From Cyanobacteria bacterium K_DeepCast_35m_m2_023 (GTDB taxonomy: Bacteria > Cyanobacteriota > Cyanobacteriia > PCC-6307 > Cyanobiaceae): a DNA stretch of 10,448 bases. The stretch is taken from the NCBI GenBank assembly GCA_016882345.1, contig VGQR01000047.1, positions 1 through 10,448 on the forward strand, in the 5' to 3' direction. The notes beneath the pieces are model-generated. The model was not told where the DNA came from. It saw nothing but the letters and a program-made list of their open reading frames with translations, and did no database searches. Shown here in pieces: positions 1 to 5,803 of this stretch. The stretch's first letter is position 1, and each line of letters begins with the position of its first letter. Position numbers and translations under genes: made by a program.

Positions 1-2785
1 TGCTGCCGGTGGGGGGTCGCTGCTGCGCTTTGACGGTCAGCGTCTGCTGGTGGGGCCCGAATCAGCCGGGGCGCAGCCCGGCCCGGCGGCCTACGGCTGC
101 GGCGGGCCGGCCACCCTCACCGATGCCAACCTGCTGCTGGGGCGGCTGCCGCCGTTGGCCCTGCCGCCGGTGTTTGGCCCCAGCGGCGATCAGCCCGCCG
201 ACCTGACGGCGGCGCAGCGGGTGTTTGCTGAGCTGGCCGCGCAGATGGACCCCGTCGCCCCAGGTATCAGCCCTGAGGGGGTGGCCAGCGGCGCCCTGCG
301 CATCGCCATCGAGCGCATGGCTGCCGCCATCCGGCGGGTGTCGATCCAGCGCGGCCACGACATCCGCGGTGCGCTGCTGGTGTGCTTTGGCGGGGCCGGC
401 GGGCAGCACGCCTGCCGCCTGGCCGAGCAGTTGGGCATCAGCCGGGTGCTGCTCCATCCCCTGGCCGGGGTGCTGTCGGCCTATGGCATCGGCATGGCGC
501 AGCAGCGGGTGCTGCTCGAGCGGGCGCCGCGCCAGCCCCTCACCGCTGCACTGCTGCCCGAGCTCGAACGCCTGCAAGCTGACCTCCAGTGCCAGGCGAG
601 GGCAGCCCTGGAGCGCAGTGGTGATCTGCGGGGAAGTGAGCTGCTGGCCCAAGTGCGGCTGGAGCTGCGCAGCGCCGGCAGCGACCGCGGCCTGGAGGTG
701 AGCTGGCAGCGTGGGGCTGGGGCCGCTGATGCCATCACCTTGATCAGCCAGTTGCAGAAGGCGTTTGCCAGTCGCCATCAGCAGCTGTACGGCTATGCAC
801 CGCTGCTGGGGCAGGAGCCGCTGGTGGTGGAACGGTTGCTGGTTGAGTTGATCGCCACTCCGGTTGCGGCTCCGCCGGCGGCAACGTCGCCCGGGGCTGA
901 GACGTTGGAGCCACAGATGCCGCTGCTCCCCGAGTATTCGTCTCTGTGGCTGCAGCAGCCGGGGACCTGGCAGTCGGTGCCGCTGCATCAGCGCAGCGCA
1001 CTCACACCCGGCCAGCTGCTGCAGGGGCCGTCCCTGGTGCTCGATGCCACCTCGGCCTTGGTGCTCGAACCCCACTGGCAGGCTCGCGTGCTGCCGGCGG
1101 GTGAGTTGTTGCTGGAGTTCAACGTGATGGCGCGAGACGGCATGAACAGCACAGTGCGACAGGCTGCCACAGCAGAGGCAGAGAGAGATGGCTCGCTGCA
1201 GGTCGATCCCACCACCCTGGAGCTCTACAACCATCGCTTTGCTGCGATCGCCGAGCAGATGGGGGTGCGGCTGCAGCAGAGCGCCCGGTCGGTGAACATC
1301 CGCGAACGGTTGGATTTTTCCTGCGCCCTCTTTGATCAGCAGGGCCGCTTGGTGGCCAATGCACCCCACATTCCGGTGCATCTGGGATCGATGGGCGAGA
1401 GCGTGGGAGCCCTGCTGGCGGCCATCGCCCGCGGTAAGCGACCGCCGCTGGCCCCTGGCGATGTGGTGCTCAGCAACGATCCCTACGGGGGCGGCACCCA
1501 CCTACCCGACATCACCGCGATCACGCCGGTGTTTGCCCCACAGGAGACGACTCAGGACTCTTCAACAGCGCAGCTGCCGATCGCCTTTGTGGCCTGCCGC
1601 GGCCACCACGCCGATGTGGGTGGCATCACCCCAGGGTCGATGCCGGCGTTCAGCACTGACATCGAGCAGGAGGGGTTGTTGCTGCGCAATGTGCTGTTTC
1701 TGCATCGCGATCAGCTTGATGAGCCGTTCTGGCGTAGACGCCTCAACGAAGGTCGCTATCCGGTGCGCAATGTCGATCAATTGCTCGCCGATCTGCAGGC
1801 CCAGTCGGCGGCCAACCGTCTCGGCGCCGATCAGCTGTCGCAGCTGGTGCAGCGCCATGGCTTGCCCCAAGTGCAGTCCTACATGGCTCATGTGCAGGCC
1901 CATGCCGCCGAGGCCGTGCGCGCCTCCCTGGACCGTCTCCGGGGTGGAGACGCCGTGATCACCCTCGATGATGGCAGCCGCATTGCGGTGGCGGTCACGA
2001 TCGATCAGCAGCGGCGCCGCGCCCGCATCGACTGCAGCGGCACCTCGCCCCAGCATCTCGGCAATTTCAATGCGCCCCTTGCGATCAGCAAAGCCGTGGT
2101 GCTGTATGTGTTTCGCTGCCTGGTGGGTGAAGCGATCCCGCTCAATGCGGGCTGTTTCGAGCCGCTTGAGCTGGTGGTGCCCGAAGGCTGTCTGCTCAAC
2201 CCCAGCCCCCCGGCCGCGGTAGTGGCCGGCAATGTCGAGACCTCTCAGGCCCTGGCCAATGCCCTGTTGTTGGCCCTGGGGGTGCAGGCCGGCGCCCAAG
2301 GCACCATGAACAACCTCAGTTTCGGCTCTGCTGCCTGCCAGTACTACGAAACGATCTGCGGCGGCAGTGGCGCCGGCATCACGCCTGCGGGTGTGGCCTA
2401 CGGCAGGACATCGGCGGTGCAGTGCCACATGACCAATTCGAGGCTCACCGATGCGGAAGTGCTCGAGGAGCGCTTCCCCGTGCGACTGGAGCGCTTTGCC
2501 ATCCGCCACGGCTCAGGTGGCGCTGGACGCTGCCCCGGGGGTGACGGTGTGATGCGCGCATTGCGACTGCTCGAGCCGATGACCGTGTCGCTGCTCAGCG
2601 GTTGCCGCCAGGTGCCCCCGCCTGGCCTGGCCGGCGGTGAGCCGGGGGCCTGCGGGCGCAATCGGGTGGAGTTGCCAGGGGGCGAGATCAGCGAGTTACC
2701 TGGGTGCTGTGCGTTGGATCTGCCAGCCGGGAGTCTGCTCTCGATTGAAACCCCCGGTGGCGGTGGCTTCGGCGCGCTCCCTTGA
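1..2785 (+). CDS. 5-oxoprolinase, fused HyuA-HyuB type (5' end cut off by the window)
   Basis: Probable ATP-dependent cytoplasmic 5-oxoprolinase, which opens 5-oxoproline to glutamate with ATP hydrolysis. The reading frame (codons from position 2) is already open at the left edge, so the GTG at 50 is an internal valine codon and not a start; about 927 residues are visible of a family length near 1200. The HyuA half shows a GGGS turn, then GPESAG and PGPAAYG within nt 50-100, TDANLLLG near 120-140, and [10 protein letters not shown] at about 383-415. The QHAC form is typical of true 5-oxoprolinases rather than N-methylhydantoinase A. The HyuB half starts near nt 1200 and shows [43 protein letters not shown] and the C-terminal ETPGGGGFG. 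Between them lies a Pro/Ala-rich linker (about 860-910) and a beta-rich connecting domain. No frameshift is seen. The exact substrate (5-oxoproline or a hydantoin) cannot be proved from sequence. It converges on the HdeD-like gene. Confidence 0.92.
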   Translation, partial: AAGGGSLLRFDGQRLLVGPESAGAQPGPAAYGCGGPATLTDANLLLGRLPPLALPPVFGPSGDQPADLTAAQRVFAELAAQMDPVAPGISPEGVASGALRIAIERMAAAIRRVSIQRGHDIRGALLVCFGGAGGQHACRLAEQLGISRVLLHPLAGVLSAYGIGMAQQRVLLERAPRQPLTAALLPELERLQADLQCQARAALERSGDLRGSELLAQVRLELRSAGSDRGLEVSWQRGAGAADAITLISQLQKAFASRHQQLYGYAPLLGQEPLVVERLLVELIATPVAAPPAATSPGAETLEPQMPLLPEYSSLWLQQPGTWQSVPLHQRSALTPGQLLQGPSLVLDATSALVLEPHWQARVLPAGELLLEFNVMARDGMNSTVRQAATAEAERDGSLQVDPTTLELYNHRFAAIAEQMGVRLQQSARSVNIRERLDFSCALFDQQGRLVANAPHIPVHLGSMGESVGALLAAIARGKRPPLAPGDVVLSNDPYGGGTHLPDITAITPVFAPQETTQDSSTAQLPIAFVACRGHHADVGGITPGSMPAFSTDIEQEGLLLRNVLFLHRDQLDEPFWRRRLNEGRYPVRNVDQLLADLQAQSAANRLGADQLSQLVQRHGLPQVQSYMAHVQAHAAEAVRASLDRLRGGDAVITLDDGSRIAVAVTIDQQRRRARIDCSGTSPQHLGNFNAPLAISKAVVLYVFRCLVGEAIPLNAGCFEPLELVVPEGCLLNPSPPAAVVAGNVETSQALANALLLALGVQAGAQGTMNNLSFGSAACQYYETICGGSGAGITPAGVAYGRTSAVQCHMTNSRLTDAEVLEERFPVRLERFAIRHGSGGAGRCPGGDGVMRALRLLEPMTVSLLSGCRQVPPPGLAGGEPGACGRNRVELPGGEISELPGCCALDLPAGSLLSIETPGGGGFGALP
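1244..1251. repeat. HIP1 octamer GCGATCGC
   Basis: Exact copy of the palindromic octamer that is over-represented in many cyanobacterial genomes. It lies inside the HyuB coding region. A single copy means little by itself; with the copy at 4362 it is weak support for a cyanobacterial origin. Confidence 0.5.
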
Positions 2786-2810
2786 CCCGACACTATCCAA
2801 CATAGTTTGA

Positions 2811-2826
2811 ATGGCGTGTTCGCCAT
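2811..2826 (+). terminator. Short hairpin after the 5-oxoprolinase gene
   Basis: Perfect 6-bp inverted repeat ATGGCG / CGCCAT around a 4-base loop (tgtt), starting 26 bases after the stop codon. No T-run follows, so it is not a textbook intrinsic terminator. Its position makes termination or 3'-end stabilisation of the 5-oxoprolinase mRNA the simplest reading. Confidence 0.4.
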
Positions 2827-2929
2827 CTCGATGGGCCTGTTGCCTGCGCATCACGACTTCAATCGTGCACGACGCTGGTTGAAACAGTCGCCTTCGGCTT
2901 CCGTTATCAGCTCAGATCGTGGATGGATC

Positions 2930-2958
2930 CTCTGCTTGAGCCATGGGCCCAAGCAGAG
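2930..2958. terminator. Strong 29-nt hairpin between convergent genes
   Basis: Arms CTCTGCTTG (2930-2938) and CAAGCAGAG (2950-2958) are perfectly complementary. After one A/C mismatch (2939/2949) the stem continues with GCC/GGC closing a 3-base loop, giving 12 paired positions in 29 nt. It sits between the 3' ends of the 5-oxoprolinase (+) and HdeD-like (-) genes, so a bidirectional terminator is likely. No U-tract is present on either strand. The remaining 2786-3017 sequence shows no gene. Confidence 0.5.
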
Positions 2959-3017
2959 ACCTCGGTATCGACAAATCCCTTGAGGGAATCTGGCAGTGAC
3001 AGATTGGGGCGCCTCGC

Positions 3018-3533
3018 TCAGCTCTGCCCTGATGCCGGCGCTGTGATCAGGTTGACGGCCGAAAACGCCAGGCCGATGCCAAACAGCATGCCGATGGCCC
3101 AGACGCTGTCGGTGGGCCATTCGGCGATCAGCATGCCACCCAGGATCGCGGTCACGATCCCATCGATCAGCACCAGGCCACGGGCCGGGCCAGCGCCGGT
3201 GGCGGCAGCCGCCAATTCCATGACGCCCTCGAAGGCGAGCAGGAAACCGACGAACAGGGTCAGGCTCACTTCACTCTCGACCGGGAAGGCCAGCACCCAG
3301 ATGCCACCGCCGAAATAGAGCAGACCCGACAGCAGGCGAAAGATCTTGCCCTTGAGATCGCCCTCGCCCGTGAGTCGCAGCACCTGGCTGACGCCGGCGA
3401 TGACCGCGACGGCGCCGATCGCGATCGTCAGCAGCGTCGCCGACACGAACGGAACCACGATCGACAGGCCTGCTGCCGCAAACAACAAGATCGCTGTGAT
3501 CCAGCGCATGGTGGGGGAAGCCGGAACCGACAC
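3018..3533 (-). CDS. HdeD/DUF308-family membrane protein
   Basis: Small inner-membrane protein of the HdeD (DUF308) family, named after the E. coli acid-resistance membrane protein; the molecular role is unknown for most members. The 171-residue product has six predicted helices at about 11-29, 33-53, 64-83, 89-111, 118-136 and 144-164. They form three helix hairpins, and a proline-containing turn recurs after helices 1, 3 and 5 (VPF, FPVES, WPTDS), the internal repeat typical of the family. The listed start is GTG at 3533. The ATG at 3509 (residue 9, 163-aa product) is equally possible and sits just before the first helix; neither has a clear Shine-Dalgarno sequence. The gene is divergent from the oxidase operon, with 156 bases between the two starts, so shared regulation is possible but not shown. 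Confidence 0.85.
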   Translation of the reverse strand: MSVPASPTMRWITAILLFAAAGLSIVVPFVSATLLTIAIGAVAVIAGVSQVLRLTGEGDLKGKIFRLLSGLLYFGGGIWVLAFPVESEVSLTLFVGFLLAFEGVMELAAAATGAGPARGLVLIDGIVTAILGGMLIAEWPTDSVWAIGMLFGIGLAFSAVNLITAPASGQS

Positions 3534-3558
3534 GGGTGCAGAAGATTGCAGTGAAGGC

Positions 3559-3576
3559 CCACCCTAAACGGGGTGG
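3559..3576. promoter_or_regulatory. 6-bp inverted repeat in the divergent intergenic region
   Basis: CCACCC (3559-3564) and GGGTGG (3571-3576) flank TAAACG; a T-G wobble could extend the stem by one pair. It lies about 25 bases upstream of the GTG start of the HdeD-like gene, so it could be an operator or a 5'-UTR hairpin of that gene. I see no convincing -35/-10 pair near it. Confidence 0.35.
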
Positions 3577-3615
3577 CACAGGCGCCTCTGTCAGGGCACG
3601 CACAACGGTTCTGTG

Positions 3616-3657
3616 GCGAACCATCACAGAGTGCTGCATCGATTGGGGATGGTTCGC
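3616..3657. promoter_or_regulatory. Perfect 10-bp inverted repeat upstream of the oxidase operon
   Basis: GCGAACCATC (3616-3625) is the exact reverse complement of GATGGTTCGC (3648-3657), with 22 bases between them. The right arm ends 32 bases before the ATG at 3690. It could be a two-half-site operator for a dimeric regulator or a long-loop hairpin in the leader RNA. The arms do not match the NtcA or Fur consensus as I know them. No clear sigma-70 promoter could be placed in this region by eye. Confidence 0.5.
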
Positions 3658-3689
3658 AGGATTGAGGGGCTAGCCAGATTCCTGGATCC

Positions 3690-4187
3690 ATGCTCGAGCT
3701 GCTGCCGCCGCTCAACGACCACAACCTGCCGTGGATGGACACGATTCATCCGATCGTCGTTCACTTTGTGATCGCCATGGGGCTGATCAGCTTCGTGTTC
3801 GATCTGATCGGTGTGGTGTTCCGCAAGGTTCAGCTGTTCGAGGTGAGCTTCTGGAACCTGCTGTTCGCCACAGCCGCCATCTTCGTGGCGATCATCTTCG
3901 GCCAGGTCGAGGCTGGGCTGGCTAATCCCTACGGGGCCTCCAGCGAGATCCTCAACCTGCACAGCACGATCGGCTGGTCCCTGGCCGGGGTGCTCTCCTT
4001 GCTGTCGGGTTGGCGCTACGTGATCCGTAGCCGCGATCCGCATCAACTTCCGCTCGGATTTCTGGGCGCTGGTGCGCTGCTGTCGGCGCTGATCGTGGTG
4101 CAGGTGACCCTCGGCAACCAGTTGATCTGGGTTTATGGCCTGCACACGGTGCCGGTGGTTGAGGCCGCCCGCGCCGGACTGGTCTGA
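3690..4187 (+). CDS. DUF2231 membrane protein A, first gene of the oxidase operon
   Basis: Four-helix membrane protein of the DUF2231 family, function not established. The 165 residues have helices at about 22-44, 54-72, 92-112 and 122-142. Conserved histidines sit at helix ends: H20 and H25 in HPIVVH before/at helix 1, H91 in LHSTIGW at the start of helix 3, and H152 after helix 4 in YGLH. Such an arrangement could hold heme b or another metal, but that is inference. The ATG at 3690 lacks a good Shine-Dalgarno; I prefer it over the internal Met16 because the N-terminal segment before HPxxVH looks family-like. It is followed after only 3 bases by a second DUF2231 gene and then by ctaCDE. DUF2231 pairs are, to my knowledge, a recurring companion of the cyanobacterial alternative oxidase (ARTO) clusters, which suggests a role in its assembly or electron supply. 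Confidence 0.85.
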   Translation: MLELLPPLNDHNLPWMDTIHPIVVHFVIAMGLISFVFDLIGVVFRKVQLFEVSFWNLLFATAAIFVAIIFGQVEAGLANPYGASSEILNLHSTIGWSLAGVLSLLSGWRYVIRSRDPHQLPLGFLGAGALLSALIVVQVTLGNQLIWVYGLHTVPVVEAARAGLV

Positions 4188-4190
4188 GCG

Positions 4191-4853
4191 ATGGGAGTGC
4201 TTGCAGTGAACTCTGTCTTTCTGACGGCTGGCCAGCAGCCGTATGTGGCTGAGCCGCCGGCGATTGAACAGTTGGCGTCAGGGCTAGGGCCCAATGGTCT
4301 GCCTTACAGCCTGCCGATTCACCCGAATCTGGTGCACCTGACGATCGGTCTGTTTGTGATCGCGATCGCCTTCGACATCGCCGGTGCGCTCTATCCGATT
4401 GAAAAGCGGGTGTTCCGCTTTCTGGCCCTGCCGATCACCCGGGCCGGCTTTCACGATGTGGGCTGGTACAACCTGCTCGCCTGTGCCGTGGCCACGTTTT
4501 TCACCGTGGCCGCCGGCTTCTACGAAATGCTGCTGGCCCAGCCGATCACCGGCGTGACCAGCACCATCGGCCTGCAGAGCATGCAGACGATGCTTTGGCA
4601 TGGTGTCGGTGGCGTCGCCATCCTTCTGGTGATCATCGCCATGACCGTGTGGCGTGGTTACCAGCGTTTTCGTTGGCGCCGCGACATGGGGCGACAGGTG
4701 CAATGGCTTTATCTGCTTGTGGGTCTGGTGCTGTTTCTGGTCATCGGGCTTCACGGCACCCTCGGTGCTGAGCTGGCTGGTGAGTTCGGCGTGCATGTGA
4801 CTGCCGATCAACTGCTCGCTTCTGGTGCCAATCTCAAGGAGGCTCTGCCATGA
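4191..4853 (+). CDS. DUF2231 membrane protein B, second gene of the oxidase operon
   Basis: Larger DUF2231 membrane protein (220 residues as listed), function not established. Helices lie at about 47-67, 92-112, 136-154 and 170-187. The family histidines align with those of the preceding protein: H44/H49 (HPNLVH), H137 (LWHGVGG) and H202 (TLGAELAGEFGVH, matching TLGNQLIWVYGLH in protein A). An extra H188 (GLHGTLG) stands where protein A has Gln138. A 40-residue N-terminal extension precedes the first conserved His. Start choice: ATG 4191 has no Shine-Dalgarno, whereas an in-frame GTG at 4206 has GGAG at 4194-4197 with an 8-base spacer, so the real protein may be 215 residues. The stop overlaps the ctaC start (ATGA at 4850-4853), indicating translational coupling. 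The duplicate probably arose from the same family as protein A and may pair with it. Confidence 0.85.
   Translation: MGVLAVNSVFLTAGQQPYVAEPPAIEQLASGLGPNGLPYSLPIHPNLVHLTIGLFVIAIAFDIAGALYPIEKRVFRFLALPITRAGFHDVGWYNLLACAVATFFTVAAGFYEMLLAQPITGVTSTIGLQSMQTMLWHGVGGVAILLVIIAMTVWRGYQRFRWRRDMGRQVQWLYLLVGLVLFLVIGLHGTLGAELAGEFGVHVTADQLLASGANLKEALP
4194..4197 (+). promoter_or_regulatory. Shine-Dalgarno favouring a GTG start at 4206
   Basis: GGAG followed by 8 bases and an in-frame GTG. The upstream ATG (4191) has no comparable site. This favours a start five codons later for DUF2231 protein B, though re-initiation after the preceding gene at the ATG remains possible. Confidence 0.4.
4362..4369. repeat. 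HIP1 octamer GCGATCGC
   Basis: Second exact HIP1 octamer found in the window, inside the first helix region of DUF2231 protein B. It is weak support for a cyanobacterial host. Confidence 0.5.
4836..4842 (+). promoter_or_regulatory. Ribosome binding site of ctaC (AAGGAGG)
   Basis: Near-perfect Shine-Dalgarno AAGGAGG with a 7-base spacer to the ATG at 4850, placed inside the end of the preceding gene. It fixes the ctaC start and suggests strong, coupled translation of the oxidase subunits. Confidence 0.8.
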
Positions 4854-5794
4854 CCAGTGCATCGCCACAGAAACCGCGTTTCACAGCGCTGTCGATGTTC
4901 GGCCTGGCCGCCCTGGTGGTGGTCTTGATCGCGCTGAGCTGGTGGATGGGCCAACAGGCGTACCACTGGCTGCCGGTGCAGGCCTCGACTGCGGCGCCCT
5001 TGGTTGATGGGCTGTTCAGTTTTGAGACCGCAATTGGCACATTTGTCTTTGGCGGTGTGGTGTCGGTGATGGCCTGGGTTCTGCTGATGCACCGGGCTGA
5101 GAAGTACGACGAGACCGATGCCGAGCCGATCGAGGGCAACACCAAGCTTGAAGTGATCTGGACGGCGATTCCTTTTGTCCTGGTCATGGCGATTGCGGTG
5201 TACGCCATCCGGGTCAACACCAGCCTGGGTGTGCTCGGGCCGATGGAGCACATCCATCAAGACAACCCCGTGGAAGGGGTTGTGGGCTATCCAGGCGATC
5301 GGCTCCCTGCTGAGCAAGTGGAGGTCATTGCCCGCCAATGGTCTTGGGAATTTCGCTATCCCGATGCGAACGTCTCCTCCACCGAGTTGCATCTGGCTGT
5401 GGATCAGCCGGTGACCTTCCGGCTGGTCTCCGAGGATGTGCTGCACGGGTTCTTCATTCCGGCCTTCCGTTTGAAGCAGGACGTGGTTCCCGGTCGGGCG
5501 ATCAACTTCAACCTCACTCCAACCCGTGAGGGTCGCTATCGCCTGCGGGATTCCCAGTTCAGTGGGACCTGGTTTGCTGCCAATCAGGCTGATGTCGTCG
5601 TCGAGAGCGGCGATGCCCACACCGCCTGGTTGAAGCAGTCGGCAGCACTCCCGCTCCAGAGCGGTATCAGTGATGCGGTGGACGAATATGCCGCACGTGC
5701 CAAGAAAGCGAATCCCGGCTGGGCCACTGTGCCGCCCGCCCCACCCCCTCAGGTCAATGTGCCTGGTTCCAACAACCTTCCTCATGACGCCTGA
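4850..5794 (+). CDS. ctaC: Heme-copper oxidase subunit II lacking the CuA site (ARTO type)
   Basis: Subunit II of a membrane heme-copper oxygen reductase, 314 residues. Hydrophobic segments at about 15-34 (signal anchor or signal peptide), 60-81 and 102-121 precede a periplasmic or lumenal cupredoxin domain (about 155-252). The fold markers are present: QWSWEFRYP (163-171), SEDVLHGFFIPAF (194-206, with H199 at the first CuA-ligand position) and DVVPGR. The CuA loop is destroyed: where the family has C-x-E-x-C-x3-H-x2-M, this protein has D234, Q236, S238, F242 and N245. The whole protein contains no cysteine. That is the ARTO pattern known from cyanobacteria and implies a donor other than cytochrome c via CuA, possibly quinol. 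Q236 also replaces the Glu that ligates the Mg ion in classical oxidases. A Pro-rich tail (292-306) ends the protein. ctaD follows 9 bases later. Confidence 0.95.
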   Translation: MTSASPQKPRFTALSMFGLAALVVVLIALSWWMGQQAYHWLPVQASTAAPLVDGLFSFETAIGTFVFGGVVSVMAWVLLMHRAEKYDETDAEPIEGNTKLEVIWTAIPFVLVMAIAVYAIRVNTSLGVLGPMEHIHQDNPVEGVVGYPGDRLPAEQVEVIARQWSWEFRYPDANVSSTELHLAVDQPVTFRLVSEDVLHGFFIPAFRLKQDVVPGRAINFNLTPTREGRYRLRDSQFSGTWFAANQADVVVESGDAHTAWLKQSAALPLQSGISDAVDEYAARAKKANPGWATVPPAPPPQVNVPGSNNLPHDA

Positions 5795-5803
5795 GTTGAA
5801 CCG

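Noticed and set aside
50..52. GTG at position 50 as the start of the 5-oxoprolinase
   Set aside because: The same frame is open to the left edge and encodes conserved HyuA sequence (GGGS and the residues before GPESAG), so the true start is outside the window.
62..1501. Long open frame (479 codons) on the minus strand opposite the 5-oxoprolinase gene
   Set aside because: Its translation is rich in Gln, His, Arg and Gly with no recognisable domain. Long antisense frames are common opposite GC-rich genes, and the plus strand carries clear family motifs throughout.
1562..2509. Second long minus-strand frame (315 codons) opposite the HyuB half
   Set aside because: Same artefact of GC-rich coding sequence; no motif, no ribosome binding site, and fully overlapped by a certain gene.
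2852..2867. 5-bp stem CACGA / TCGTG in the convergent spacer
   Set aside because: The stem is short and has no associated signal; the hairpins at 2811-2826 and 2930-2958 are better supported.
3653..3676. Possible promoter hexamers (TTCGCA and TAGCCA) ahead of the oxidase operon
   Set aside because: The spacing is only 12 bases and both hexamers match the consensus poorly; no promoter can be placed with confidence.
4808..5785. 325-codon minus-strand frame opposite ctaC
   Set aside because: It overlaps a certain oxidase gene almost exactly and shows no family feature; it also runs against the operon direction.
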